Made by a program: the position numbers and the translations under genes. Source: Eutreptiella sp. 'Long Island Sound 2002' (taxonomy: Eukaryota; Euglenozoa; Euglenophyceae; Eutreptiales; Eutreptiaceae). Taken from it: DNA of 64,000 nucleotides. Each line of letters begins with the position of its first letter. Position 1 is the stretch's first letter. Of the stretch, positions 34,695 to 48,284 are shown piece by piece. The notes below the pieces were generated by a model. That model did not search any database. It worked only from the letters and a program-made list of their open reading frames with translations, and was not told the origin of the DNA. The stretch spans positions 163,553,311-163,617,310 of the forward strand of contig OZ038378.1 of assembly GCA_964036045.1 (NCBI GenBank), given 5' to 3'.

Positions 34695-37600
34695 TTGCGC
34701 CCATTTTGTGCTCAGTTTGTGGTATGGGCCCGAGACAAGGTTCGCTCGTGGTGTATAGTGCATGGCCATGACTCAAGGTGTGATCTAAGGTCAAAACCTA
34801 TCAACCAGAAATTCTTTAAATTAGCATCATCAGCGAGAGCGACCGATTTGGCATTGAAAAACATATTACAACCCATCCCTTTGATAGATTGCGCCCATTT
34901 TGTGCTCAGTTTGTGGTATCAGGCCGAGACAAGGTTTGTTCATTTTTGTATAATGCATGGCCATAACTCTACGTGTGATCTAAGGTCAAAACCTATCAAC
35001 CAGAAATTCTTTAAATTAGCATCATCAGCGAGAGCGACCGATTTGGCATTGAAAAACCATATTACAACCCATCCTTTTGATAGATTGCGCCCATTTTGTG
35101 CTCAGTTTGTGGTATGGGGCCGAGACAACGTTTGTTCGTGGTGTATAGTGCATGGCCATGGCTCAAGGTGTGATCTAAGCTCAAAACCCATCGACCAGAA
35201 ATTCTTTAAATTAGCATCATCAGCGAGAGCGACCGATTTGGCATTGAAAAACCATATTACAACCCATCCTTTTGATAGATTGCGCCCATTTTGTGCTCAG
35301 TTTGTGGTATGGGCCCGAGACAGGGTTCGTTCGTGGTGTATAGTGCATGGCCATGACTCAAGGTGTGATCTAAGCTCAAAACCTATCGACCAGAAATTCT
35401 TCCAATTAGCATCATCAGCGAGAGCGACCGATTTGGCATTGAAAAACATATTACAAGCCATCCCTTTGATAGATTGCGCCCATTTTGTGCTCAGTTTGTG
35501 GTATGGGGCCGAGACAAGGTTCGTTCGTGGTGTATAGTGCATGGCAATGACTCAACGTGTGATCTAAGCTCAAAACCTATCAACCAGAAATTCTTTAAAT
35601 TAGCATCATCAGCGAGAGCGACCGATTTGGCATTGAAAAACATATTACAACCCATCCTTTTGATAGATTGCGCCCATTTTGTGCTCAGTTTGTGGTATGG
35701 GCCCGAGACAAGGTTCGTTCGTGGTGTATAGTGCATGGCCATGACTCAAGGTATGATCTAAGCTCAAAACCTATCAACCAGAAATTCTTTAAATTAGCAT
35801 CATCAGCGAGAGCGACCGATTTGGCATTGAAAAACATATTACAACCCATCCTTTTGATAGATTGCGCCCATTTTGTGCTCAGTTTGTGGTATGGGGCCGA
35901 GACAAGGTTTGTTCGTGGTGTATAATGCATGGCCATGACTCAACGTGTGATCTAAGCTCAAAACCTATCAACCAGAAATTCTTCAAATTAGCATCATCAG
36001 CGAGAGCGACCGATTTGGCATTGAAAAACCATATTACAACCCATCCTTTTGATAGATTGCGCCCATTTTGTGCTCAGTTTGTGGTATGGGGCCGAGACAA
36101 CCTTTGTTCGTGGTGTATAGTGCATGGCCATGACTCAAGGTGTGATCTAAGCTCAAAACCTATCGACCAGAAATTCTTTAAATTAGCATCATCAGCGAGA
36201 GCGACCGATTTGGCATTGAAAAACCATATTACAACCCATCCTTTTGATAGATTGCGCCCATTTTGTGCTCAGTTTGTGGTATGGGCCCGAGACAAGGTTC
36301 GTTCGTGGTGTATAGTGCATGGCCATGACTCAAGGTGTGATCTAAGCTCAAAACAAATCAACCAGAAATTCTTCAAATTAGCATCATCAGCGAGAGCGAC
36401 CGATTTGGCATTGAAAAACATATTACAACCCATCCTTTTGATAGATTGCGCCCATTTTGTGCTCAGTTTGTGGTATGGGGCCGAGACAAGGTTTGTTCGT
36501 GGTGTATAGTGCATGACCATGACTCAAGGTGTGATCTAAGCTCAAAACCTATCGACCAGAAATTCTTCAAATTAGCATCATCAGCGAGAGCGACCGATTT
36601 GGCATTGAAAAACATATTACAACCCATCCTTTTGGTAGGTTGCGCCCATTTTGTGCTCAGTTTGTGGTATGGGGCCGAGACAAGGTTTGTTTGCGGTGTA
36701 TAGTGCATGGCCATGACTCAAGATGTGATCTAAGCTCAAAGACCTATCAACCAGAAATTCTTCAAATTAGCATCATCAGCGAGAGCGACCGATTTGGCAT
36801 TGAAAAACATATTACAACCCATCCTTTTGATAGATTGCGCCCATTTTGTGCTCAGTTTGTGGTATGGGCCCGAGACAAGGTTCGTTCGTGGTGTATAGTG
36901 CATGGCCATGACTCAAGGTGTGATCTAAGCTCAAAACCTATCAACCAGAAATTCTTTAAATTACCATCATCAGCGAGAGCGACCGATTTGGCATTGAAAA
37001 ACATATTACAACCCATCCCTTTGATAGATTGCGCCCATTTTGTGCTCAGTTTGTGGTATGGGGCCGAGACAAGGTTTGTTCGTGGTGTATAATGCATGGC
37101 CATGACTCAATGTGTGATCTAAGCTCAAAACCTATCAACCAGAAATTCTTCAAATTAGCATCATCAGCGAGAGCGACCGATTTGGCATTGAAAAATCATA
37201 TTACAACCCATCCTTTTGATAGATTGCGCCCATTTTGTGCTCAGTTTGTGGTATGGGGCCGAGACAACGTTTGTTCGTGGTGTATAGTGCATGGCCATGA
37301 CTCAAGGTGTGATCTAAGCTCAAAACCTATCGACCAGAAATTCTTTAAATTAGCATCATCAGCGAGAGCGACCGATTTGGCATTGAAAAACCATATTACA
37401 ACCCATCCTTTTGAAAGATTGCGCCCATTTTGTGCTCAGTTTGTGGTATGGGCCCGAGACAAGGTTCGTTCGTGGTGTATAGTGCATGGCCATGACTCAA
37501 GGTGTGATCTAAACTCAAAACCTATCAACCAGAAATTCTTTAAATCAGCATCATCAGCGAGAGCGACCGATTTGGCATTGAAAAACATATTACAACCCAT

Positions 37601-38000
37601 CCCTTTGATAGATTGCACCCATTTTGTGCTCAGTTTGTGGTATGGGGCCGAGACAAGGTTTGTCCGTGGTGTATAGTGCATGGCAATGACTCAACGTGTG
37701 ATCTAAGCTCAAAACCTATCAACCAGAAATTCTTCAAATTAGCATCATCAGCGAGAGCGACCGATTTGGCACTGAAAAACATATTACAACCCATCCTTTT
37801 GATAGATTGCGCCCATTTTGTGCTCAGTTTGTGGTATGGGCCCGAGACAAGGTTTGTCCGTGGTGTATAGTGCATGGCAATGACTCAACGTGTGATCTAA
37901 GCTCAAAACCTATCGAACAGAAATTCTTTAAATTAGCATCATCAGCGAGAGCGACCGATTTGGCATTGAAAAACATATTACAACCCATCCTTTTGATAGA
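34695..38000 (+). repeat. 195-bp monomer zone with 6-monomer repeat (1167 bp)
   Basis: An inserted C (GAAAAACCATATT, or GAAAAATCATATT at 37190) makes 195-bp units at 35085, 35862, 36057, 37029 and 37224. Units 35668, 35862, 36057 and 36252 match 36835, 37029, 37224 and 37419 at a shift of 1167 bp, sharing GTATAATGCATGG (35921 and 37088), GACAACCTTTG or GACAACGTTTG, and alternating GGGCCCGAGACAAGG units. A 196-bp unit sits at 34889. Confidence 0.8.
34889..35084 (+). repeat. Highly diverged 196-bp monomer
   Basis: This unit reads GGTATCAGGCCGAG instead of GGTATGGGGCCGAG, GTTCATTTTTGTATAATGC instead of GTTCGTGGTGTATAGTGC, and CATAACTCTACGTGTG instead of CATGACTCAAGGTGTG, with the C insertion near its end. 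It is one of the most diverged units in the window, and its cluster of changes at about 34919-34975 is not seen as a set elsewhere. Confidence 0.8.
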
Positions 38001-41000
38001 TTGCGCCCATTTTGTGCTCAGATTGTGGTATGGGGCCGAGACAAGGTTTGTTCGTGGTGTATAGTGCATGACCATGACTCAAAGTGTGATCTAAGCTCAA
38101 AACCTATCGACCAGAAATTCTTCAAATTAGCATCATCAGCGAGAGCGACCGATTTGGCATTGAAAAACATATTACAACCCATCCTTTTGATAGGTTGCGC
38201 CCATTTTGTGCTCAGTTTGTGGTATGGGGCCGAGACAACGTTTGTTTGCGGTGTATAGTGCATGGCCATGACTCAAGATGTGATCTAAGCTCAAAGACCT
38301 ATCAACCAGAAATTCTTTAAATTAGCATCATCAGCGAGAGCGACCGATTTGGCATTGAAAAACATATTACAACCCATCCCTTTGATAGATTGCGCCCATT
38401 TTGTGCTCAGTTTGTGGTATGGGGCCGAGACAAGGTTTGTTCGTGGTGTATAGTGCATGGCCATGACTCAAGGTGTGATCTAAGCTCAAAACCTATCGAC
38501 CAGAAATTCTTTAAATTAGCATCATCAGCGAGAGCGACCGATTTGGCATTGAAAAACCATATTACAACCCATCCCTTTGATAGATTGCGCCCATTTTGTG
38601 CTCAGTTTGTGGTATGGGCCCGAGACAAGGTTCGTTCGTGGTGTATAGTGCATGGCCATGACTCAAGGTGTGATCTAAGCTCAAAACCCATCGAACAGAA
38701 ATTCTTTAAATTAGCATCATCAGCGAGAGCGACCGATTTGGCATTGAAAAACATATTACAACCCATCCTTTTGATAGATTGCGCCCATTTTGTGCTCATT
38801 TTGTGGTATGGGGCCGAGACAAGGTTTGTTCGTGGTGTATAGTGCATGGCCATGACTCAACGTGTGATCTAAGCTCAAAACCTATCAACCAGAAATTCTT
38901 TAAATTAGCATCATCAGCGAGAGCGACGAATTTGGCATTGAAAAACATATTACAACCCATCCCTTTGATAGATTGCGCCCCTTTTGTGCTCAGTTTGTGG
39001 TATGGGGCCGAGACAAGGTTCGTTCGTGGTGTATAGTGCATGGCCACGACTCAAGGTGTGATCTAAGCTCAAAACCCATCGAACAGAAATTCTTTAAATT
39101 AGCATCATCAGCGAGAGCGACCGATTTGGCATTGAAAAACATATTACAACCCATCCTTTTGATAGATTGCGCCCATTTTGTGCTCATTTTGTGGTATGGG
39201 GCCGAGACAAGGTTTGTTCGTGGTGTATAGTGCATGGCCATGACTCAAGGTGAGATCTAAGCTCAAAACCCATCAACCAGAAATTCTTCAAATTAGCATT
39301 ATCAGCGAGAGCGACCGATTTGGCATTCAAAAACATATTACAACCCATCCTTTTGATAGATTGCGCCCATTTTGTGCTCAGTTTGTGGTATGGGGCCGAG
39401 ACAAGGTCCGTTCGTGGTGTATAGTGTATGGCCATGACTCAAGGTGTGATCTAAGCTCAAAACCTATCAACCAGAAATTCTTCAAATTAGCATCATCAGC
39501 GAGAGCGACTGATTTGGCATTGAAAAACATATTACAACCCATCCTTTTGATAGATTGCGCCCATTTTGTGCTCAGTTTGTGGTATGGGGCCGAGACAAGG
39601 TTCGTTCGTGGTGTATAGTGCATGGCCATGACTCAAGGTGTGATCTCAGCTCAAAACCTATCGAACAGAAATTCTTTAAATTAGCATCATCAGCGAGAGC
39701 GACCGATTTGGCATTGAAAAACATATTACAACCCATCCTTTTGATAGGTTGCGCCCATTTTGTGCTCAGTTTGTGGTATGGGGCCGAGACAAGGTTTGTT
39801 TGCGGTGTATAGTGCATGGCCATGACTCAAGATGTGATCTAAGCTCAAAGACCTATCAACCAGAAATTCTTCAAATTAGCATCATCAGCGAGAGCGACCG
39901 ATTTGGCATTGAAAAACATATTACAACCCATCCCTTTGATAGATTGCGCCCATTTTGTGCTCAGTTTGTGGTATGGGGCCGAGACAAGGTTTGTTCGTGG
40001 TGTATAGTGCATGGCCATGACTCAAGGTGTGATCTAAGCTCAAAACCTATCGACCAGAAATTCTTTAAATTAGCATCATCAGCGAGAGCGACCGATTTGG
40101 CATTGAAAAACCATATTACAACCCATCCTTTTGATAGATTGCGCCCATTTTGTGCTCAGTTTGTGGTATGGGCCCGAGACAAGGTTCGTTCGTGGTGTAT
40201 AGTGCATGGCCATGACTCAAGGTGTGATCTAAGCTCAAAACCCATCGAACAGAAATTCTTTAAATTAGCATCATCAGCGAGAGCGACCGATTTGGCATTG
40301 AAAAACATATTACAACCCATCCTTTTGATAGATTGCGCCCATTTTGTGCTCATTTTGTGGTATGGGGCCGAGACAAGGTTTGTTCGTGGTGTATAGTGCA
40401 TGGCCATGACTCAACGTGTGATCTAAGCTCAAAACCTATCAACCAGAAATTCTTTAAATTAGCATCATCAGCGAGAGCGACCGATTTGGCATTGAAAACC
40501 ATATTACAACCCATCCCTTTGATAGATTGCGCCCCTTTTGTGCTCAGTTTGTGGTATGGGGCCGAGACAAGGTTCGTTCGTGGTGTATAGTGCATGGCCA
40601 CGACTCAAGGTGTGATCTAAGCTCAAAACCCATCGAATAGAAATTCTTTAAATTAGCATCATCAGCGAGAGCGACCGATTTGGCATTGAAAAACATATTA
40701 CAACCCATCCTTTTGATAGATTGCGCCCATTTTGTGCTCATTTTGTGGTATGGGGCCGAGACAAGGTTTGTTCGTGGTGTATAGTGCATGGCCATGACTC
40801 AAGGTGTGATCTAAGCTCAAAACCTATCAACCAGAAATTCTTCAAATTAGCATTATCAGCGAGAGCGACCGATTTGGCATTCAAAAACATATTACAACCC
40901 ATCCTTTTGATAGATTGCGCCCATTTTGTGCTCAGTTTGTGGTATGGGGCCGAGACAAGGTCCGTTCGTGGTGTATAGTGTATGGCCATGACTCAAGGTG

Positions 41001-43244
41001 TGATCTAAGCTCAAAACCTATCAACCAGAAATTCTTCAAATTAGCATCATCAGCGAGAGCGACCGATTTGGCATTGAAAAACATATTACAACCCATCCTT
41101 TTGATAGATTGCGCCCATTTTGTGCTCAATTTGTGGTATGGGGCCGAGACAAGGTTCGTTCGTGGTGTATAGTGCATGGCCATGACTCAAGGTGTGATCT
41201 CAGCTCAAAACCTATCGAACAGAAATTCTTTAAATTAGCATCATCAGCGAGAGCGACCGATTTGGCATTGAAAAACATATTACAACCCATCCTTTTGATA
41301 GATTGCGCCCATTTTGTGCTCAATTTGTGGTATGGGGCCGAGACAAGGTTTGTGCGTGGTGTATAGTGCATGGCAATGACTCAAGGATTGATCTAAGCTC
41401 AAAACCCATCAACCAGAAATTCTTGAAATTAGCATCATCAGCGAGAGCGACCGATTTGGCATTGAAAAACATATTACAACCCATTTTTTTGATAGATTGC
41501 GCCCATTTTGTGGTCAGTTTGTGGTATGGGGCCGAGACAAGGTTCGTTCGTGGTGTATAGTGCATGGCCATGACTCAAGGTGTGATCTAAGCTCAAAACC
41601 TATCGACCAGAAATTCTTCAAATTAGCATCATCAGCGAGAGCGACCGATTTGGCATTGAAAAACATATTACAACCCATCCTTTTGATAGGTTGCGCCCAT
41701 TTTGTGCTCAGTTTGGGGTATGGGGCCGAGACAAGGTTTGTTTGCGGTGTATAGTGCATGGCCATGACTCAAGATGTGATCTAAGCTCAAAGACCTATCA
41801 ACCAGAAATTCTTCAAATTAGCATCATCAGCGAGAGCGACCGATTTGGCATTGAAAAACATATTACAATCCATATTTTTGATAGATTGCGCCCATTTTGT
41901 GCTCAGTTTGTGGTATGGGGCCGAGACAAGGTTTGTTCGTGGTGTATAGTGCATGGCCATGACTCAAGGTGTGATCTAAGCTCAAAACCTATCGACCAGA
42001 AATTCTTTCAATTAGCATCATCAGCGAGAGCGACCGATTTGGCATTGAAAAACCATATTACAACCCGTCCCTTTGATAGATTGCGCCCATTTTGTGCTCA
42101 GTTTGTGGTATGGGCCCGAGACAAGGTTCGTTCGTGGTGTATAGTGCATGGCCATGACTCAAGGTGTGATCTTAGCTCAAAACCTATCAACCAGAAATTC
42201 TTTAAATTAGCATCATCAGCGAGAGCGACCGATTTGGCATTGAAAAACATATTACAACCCATCCTTTTGATAGATTGCGCCCATTTTGTGCTCAGTTTGT
42301 GGTATGGGGCCGAGACAAGGTTTGTTCGTGGTGTATAGTGCATGGCCATGACTCAAGGTGTGATCTAAGCTCAAAACCTATCAACCAGAAATTCTTCAAA
42401 TTAGCATCATCAGCGAGAGCGACCGATTTGGCATTCAAAAACATATTACAACCCATCCTTTTGATAGATTGCGCCCATTTTGTGCTCAGTTTGTGGTATG
42501 GGGCCGAGACAAGGTCCGTTCGTGGTGTATAGTGTATGGCCATGACTCAAGGTGTGATCCAAGCTCAAAACCTATCAACCAGAAATTCTTCAAATTAGCA
42601 TCATCAGCGAGAGCGACCGATTTGGCATTGAAAAACATATTACAACCCATCCTTTTGATAGATTGCGCCCATTTTGTGCTCAGTTTGTGGTATGGGGCCG
42701 AGACAAGGTTTGTTCGTGGTGTATAGTGCATGGCCATGACTCAAGGTGTGATCTCAGCTCAAAACCTATCGAACAGAAATTCTTTCAATTAGCATCATCA
42801 GCGAGAGCGACCGATTTGGCATTGAAAAACATATTACAACCCATCCTTTTGATAGATTGCGCCCATTTTGTGCTCAATTTGTGGTATGGGGCCGAGACAA
42901 GGTTTGTTCGTGGTGTATAGTGCATGGCCATGACTCAAGGTGTGATCTAAGCTCAAAACCCATCAACCAGAAATTCTTTAAATTAGCATCATCAGCGAGA
43001 GCGACCGATTTGGCATTGAAAAACATATTACAACCCATTTTTTTGATAGATTGCGCCCTTTTTGTGCTCAGTTTGTGGTATGGGGCCGAGACAAGGTTCG
43101 TTCGTGGTGTATAGTGCATGGCCATGACTCAAGGTGTGATCTAAGCTCAAAACCTATCGACCAGAAATTCTTTAAATTAGCATCCTCAGCGAGAGCGACC
43201 GATTTGGCATTGAAAAACATATTACAACCCATCCTTTTGATAGA
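36640..43244 (+). repeat. Eight-monomer HOR, period 1554-1555 bp
   Basis: A unit with TAGGTTGCGCCC, GTTTGCGGTGTATAG, CAAGATGTGATC and CAAAGACCTATC starts at 36640, 38195, 39749 and 41691. The first three spacings are 1555, 1554 and 1942 bp (8, 8 and 10 monomers). Further pairs at 1554 bp are GCTCATTTTGTGG (38797 and 40351; 39183 and 40737), GCGCCCCTTTTG (38976 and 40530), AAGGTCCGTTCG with GTGTATGG (39404, 40958, 42512), GATCTCAGCTC (39643, 41197, 42751) and CCATTTTTTTGATAG (41483 and 43037). The extra two monomers near 41303-41690 explain the 1942-bp spacing. Confidence 0.88.
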
Positions 43245-44018
43245 TTGCGCCCATTTTGTGCTCAGTTTGTGGTATGGGGCCGAGACAAGGTTTGTTCGTG
43301 GTGTATAGTGCATGGCCATGACTCAAGGTGTGATCTAAGCTCAAAACCTATCGACCAGAAATTCTTTAAATTAGCATCATCAGCGAGAGCGACCGATTTG
43401 GCATTGAAAAACATATTACAACCCATCCTTTTGATAGATTGCGCCCATTTTGTGCTCAGTTTGTGGTATGGGGCCGAGACAACGTTTGTTCGTGGTGTAG
43501 AGTGCATGGCCATGACTCAAGGTGTGATCTAAGCTCAAAACCTATCGACCAGAAATTCTTTAAATTAGCATCATCACCGAGAGCGACCGATTTGGCATTG
43601 AAAAACATATTACAACCCATCCTTTTGATAGATTGCGCCCATTTTGTGCTCAGTTTGTGGTATGGGGCCGAGACAAGGTTTGTTCGTGGTTTTTAGTGCA
43701 TGGCCATGACTCAAGGTGTGATCTAAGCTCAAAACCTATCAACCAGAAATTCTTTAAATTAGCATCATCGGCGAGAGCGACCGATTTGGCATTGAAAAAC
43801 ATATTACAACCCATCCTTTTGATAGATTGCGCCCATTTTGTGCTCAGTGTGGTATGGGCCCGAGAAAAGGTTTGTTCGTGGTGTATAGTGCATGGCCATG
43901 ACTCAAGGTGTGATCTAAGCTCAAAACCTATCGACCAGAAATTCTTTAAATTAGCATCATCAGCGAGAGCGACCGATTTGGCATTGAAAAACATATTACA
44001 ACCCATCCTTTTGATAGA

Positions 44019-47000
44019 TTGCGCCCATTTTGTGCTCAGTTTGTGGTATGGGGCCGAGACAAGAGTTGTTCGTGGTGTATAGTGCATGACCATGACTCAA
44101 CGTGTGATCTAAGCTCAAAACCTATCAACCAGAAATTCTTTAAATTAGCATCATCAGCGAGAGCGACCGATTTGGCATTGAAAGACATACTACAACCCAT
44201 CCTTGTGATAGATTGCGCCCATTTTGGGCTCAGTTTGTGGTATGGGGCCGAGACAAGGTTTGATCATGGTGTATAGTGCATGGCCATGACTCAACGTGTG
44301 ATCTAAGCTCAAAACCTATCAACCAGAAATTCTTTAAATTAGCATCATCAGCGAGAGCGACCGATTTGGCATTGAAAAACATATTACAACCCATCCTTTT
44401 GATAGATTGCGCCCATTTGGTGCTCAGTTTGTGGTATGGGGCCGAGTCAAGGTTTTTTCGTGGTGTATAGTGCATGGCCATGACTCAAGGTGTGAACAAA
44501 GCTGAAAAACTATCGACCAGAAATTCTTCAAATTAGCATCATCAGCGAGAGCGACCGATTTGGCATTGAAAAACATATTACAATCCATCTCTTTGATAGT
44601 TTGCGCCCATTTGGTGCTCAGTTTGTGGTATGGGGCCGGGACAAGGTTCGTTCCTGGTGTATAGTGCATGGCCATGACTCAGGGTGTGATCTAAGCTCAA
44701 AACCTATCAACCAGAAATTCTTTAAATTACCATCATCGGCGAGAGCGACCGATTTGGCATTGAAAAACATAGTACAACCCATCCTTTTGATAGATTGCGC
44801 CCATTTTGTGCTCAGTTTGTGGTATGGGGCCGAGACAAGGTTCGTTCGTGGTGTACAGTGCATGGCCATGACTCAAGGTGTGATCTAAGCTCAAAACCTA
44901 TCAACCAGAAATTCTTCAAATTAGCATCATCAGCGAGAGCGACCGATTTGGCATTGAAAAACATATTACAACCCATCCTTTTGATAGATTGCGCCCATTT
45001 TGTGCTCAGTTTGTGGTATGGGGCCGAGACAAGGTTTGTTCGTGGTGTATAGTGCATGGCCATGACTCAAGGTGTGATCTAAGCTCAAAACCTATCGACC
45101 AGAAATTCTTTAAATTAGCATCATCAGCGAGAGCGACCGATTTGGCATTCAAAAACATAGTACAACCCATCCATTTGATAGATTGCGCCCATTTTGTGCT
45201 CGGTTTGTGGTATGGGGCCGAGACAAGGTTTGTTCGTGGTGTATAGTGCATGGCCATGACTCAAGGTGTGATCTAAGCTCAAAACCTATCAACCAGAAAT
45301 TCTTTAAATTACCATCATCGGCGAGAGCGACCGATTTGGCATTGAAAAACATAGTACAACCCATCCTTTTGATAGATTGCGCCCATTTTGTGCTCAGTTT
45401 GTGGTATGGGGCCGAGACAAGGTTCGTTCGTGGTGTACAGTGCATGGCCATGACTCAAGGTGTGATCTAAGCTCAAAACCTATCAACCAGAAATTCTTCA
45501 AATTAGCATCATCAGCGAGAGCGACCGATTTGGCATTGAAAAACATATTACAACCCATCCTTTTGATAGATTGCGCCCATTTTGTGCTCAGTTTGTGGTA
45601 TGGGGCCGAGACAAGGTTTGTTCGTGGTGTATAGTGCATGGCCATGACTCAAGGTGTGATCTAAGCTCAAAACCTATCGACCAGAAATTCTTTAAATTAG
45701 CATCATCAGCGAGAGCGACCGATTTGGCATTCAAAAACATAGTACAACCCATCCATTTGATAGATTGCGCCCATTTTGTGCTCGGTTTGTGGTATGGGGC
45801 CGAGACAAGGTTTGTTCGTGGTGTATAGTGCATGGCCATGACTCAAGGTGTGATCTAAGCTCAAAACCTATCGACCAGAAATTCTTTAAATTAGCATCAT
45901 CAGCGAGAGCGACCGATTTGGCATTGAAAAACATATTACAACCCATCCCTTTGATAGATTGCGCCCATTTGGTGCTCGGTTTGTGGTATGGGGCCGAGAC
46001 AAGGTTTGTTCGTGGTGTATAGTGCATGGCCATGACTCAAGGTGTGATCTAAGCTCAAAACCTATCAACCAGAAATTCTTTAAATTAGCATCATCAGCGA
46101 GAGCGACCGATTTGGCATTGAAAAACATATTACAACCCATCCTTTTGATAGATTGCGCCCATTTTGTGCTCAGTTTGGTATGGGCCCGAGAAAAGGTTTG
46201 TTCGTGGTGTATAGTGCATGGCCATGACTCAAGGTGTGATCTAAGCTCAAAACCTATCGACCAGAAATTTTTTAAATTAGCCCCATCAGCGAGAGCGACC
46301 GATTTGGCATTGAAAACCATATTAAAACCCATCCTTTTGATAGATTGCGCCCATTTTGTGCTCAGTTTGTGGTATGGGCCCGAGACAAGGTTCGTTCGTG
46401 GTGTATAGTGCATGGCCATGACTCAAGGTGTGATCTAAGCTCAAAACCTATCAACCAGAAATTCTTTAAATTAGCATCATCAGCGAGAGCGACTGATTTG
46501 GCATTGAAAAACATATTACAACCCATCCCTTTGATAGATTGCGCCCATTTTGTGCTCAGTCTGTGGTATGGGGCCGAGACAAGGTTTGTTCGTGGTGTAT
46601 AGTGCATGGCCATGACTCAACGTGTGATCTAAGCTCAAAACCTATCAGCCGGAAATTCTTTAAATTAGCATCATCAGCGAGAGCGACCGATTTGGCATTG
46701 AAAGACATACTACAACCCATCCTTGTGATAGATTGCGCCCATTTTGGGCTCAGTTTATGGTATGGGGCCGAGACAAGGTTTGATCATGGTGTATAGTGCA
46801 TGGCCATGACTCAACGTGTGATCTAAGGTCAAAACCTATCAACCAGAAATTCTTTAAATTAGCATCATCAGCGAGAGCGACCGATTTGGCATTGAAAAAC
46901 ATATTACAACCCATCCTTTTGATAGATTGCGCCCATTTGGTGCTCAGTTTGTGGTATGGGGCCGAGTCAAGGTTTGTTCGTGGTGTATAGTGCATGGCCA

Positions 47001-48090
47001 TGACTCAAGGTGTGAACGAAGCTCAAAACCTATCGACCAGAAATTCTTCAAATTAGCATCATGAGCGAGAGCGACCGATTTGGCATTGAAAAACATATTA
47101 CAATCCATCCTTTTGATAGTTTGCGCCCATTTGGTGCTCAGTTTGTGGTATGGGGCCGAGACAAGGTTCGTTCGTGGTGTATAGTGCATGGCCATGACTC
47201 AAGGTGTGATATAAGCTCAAAACCTATCGACCAGAAATTCTTTAAATTAGCATCATCAGCGAGAGCGACCGATTTGGCATTGAAAAACATAGTACAATCC
47301 ATATTTTTGATAGATTGCGCCCATTTTGTGCTCAGTTTGTGGTATGGGGCCGAGACAAGGTTTGTTCGTGGTGTATAGTGCATGGCCATGACTCAACGTG
47401 TGATCTAAGCTCAAAACCTATCAACCAGAAATTCTTTAAATTAGCATCATCAGCGAGAGCGACCGATTTGGCATTGAAAGACATACTACAACCCATCCTT
47501 GTGATAGTTTGCGCCCATTTTGGGCTCAGTTTGTGGTATGGGGCCGAGACAAGGTTTGATCATGGTGTATAGTGCATGGCCATGACTCAACGTGTGATCT
47601 AAGGTCAAAACCTATCAACCAGAAATTCTTCAAATTAGCATCATCAGCGAGAGCGACCGATTTGGCATTGAAAAACATATTACAATCCATCCTTTTGATA
47701 GTTTGCGCCCATTTGGTGCTCAGTTTGTGGTATGGGGCCGAGACCAGGTTCGTTCGTGGTGTATAGTGCATGGCCATGACTCAAGGTGTGATCTAAGCTC
47801 AAAACCTATTGACCAGAAATTCTTTAAATTACCATCATCAGCGAGAGTGACCGATTTGGCATTGAAAAGCATAGTACAATCCATATTATTGATAGATTGC
47901 GCCCATTTGGTGCTCAGTTTGTGGTATGGGGCCGAGTCAAGGTTTGTTCGTGGTGTATAATGCATGGCCATGACTCAAGGTGTGATCTAAGCTCAAAACC
48001 TATCAACCAGAAATTCTTTAAATTAGCATCATCAGCGAGAGCGACAGATTTGGCATTGAAAAACATATTACAACCCATCCTTTTGATAGA
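44019..48090 (+). repeat. Recurring dimer with GATCATGG marker, three copies
   Basis: A two-unit block starting at 44019, 46539 and 47315 carries GAAAGACATACTACAACCC, CATCCTTGTGATAG, CCATTTTGGGCTCAG and GTTTGATCATGGTG. Spacings are 2520 and 776 bp (the latter four monomers). The following units share CGAGTCAAGG, CCATTTGGTGC and CATAGTACAATCC variants, partly at a 582-bp shift (47121 versus 47703). Confidence 0.82.
44601..45764 (+). repeat. Trimer duplication (582-bp shift)
   Basis: Units from about 44650 recur 582 bp later. Both copies hold TTACCATCATCGGCG (44727 and 45309), ACATAGTACAACCC (44767 and 45349), GTGTACAGTGC (44852 and 45434), GCATTCAAAAACATAG (45146 and 45728), CATCCATTTGATAG and GCTCGGTTTG. 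The copies look nearly identical across the trimer, so the event is recent. Confidence 0.87.
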
Positions 48091-48284
48091 TTGCGCCCAT
48101 TTTGTGCTCAGTTTGTGGTATGGGGCCGAGACAAGGTTTGTTCGTGGTGTATAGTGCATGGCCATGACTCAAGTTGTGATCTAAGCTCAAAACCTATCGA
48201 CCAGAAATTCTTCAAATTAGCATCATCAGCGAGAGCGACCGATTTGGCTTTGAAAAACATATTACAACCCATCTTTTTGATAGA

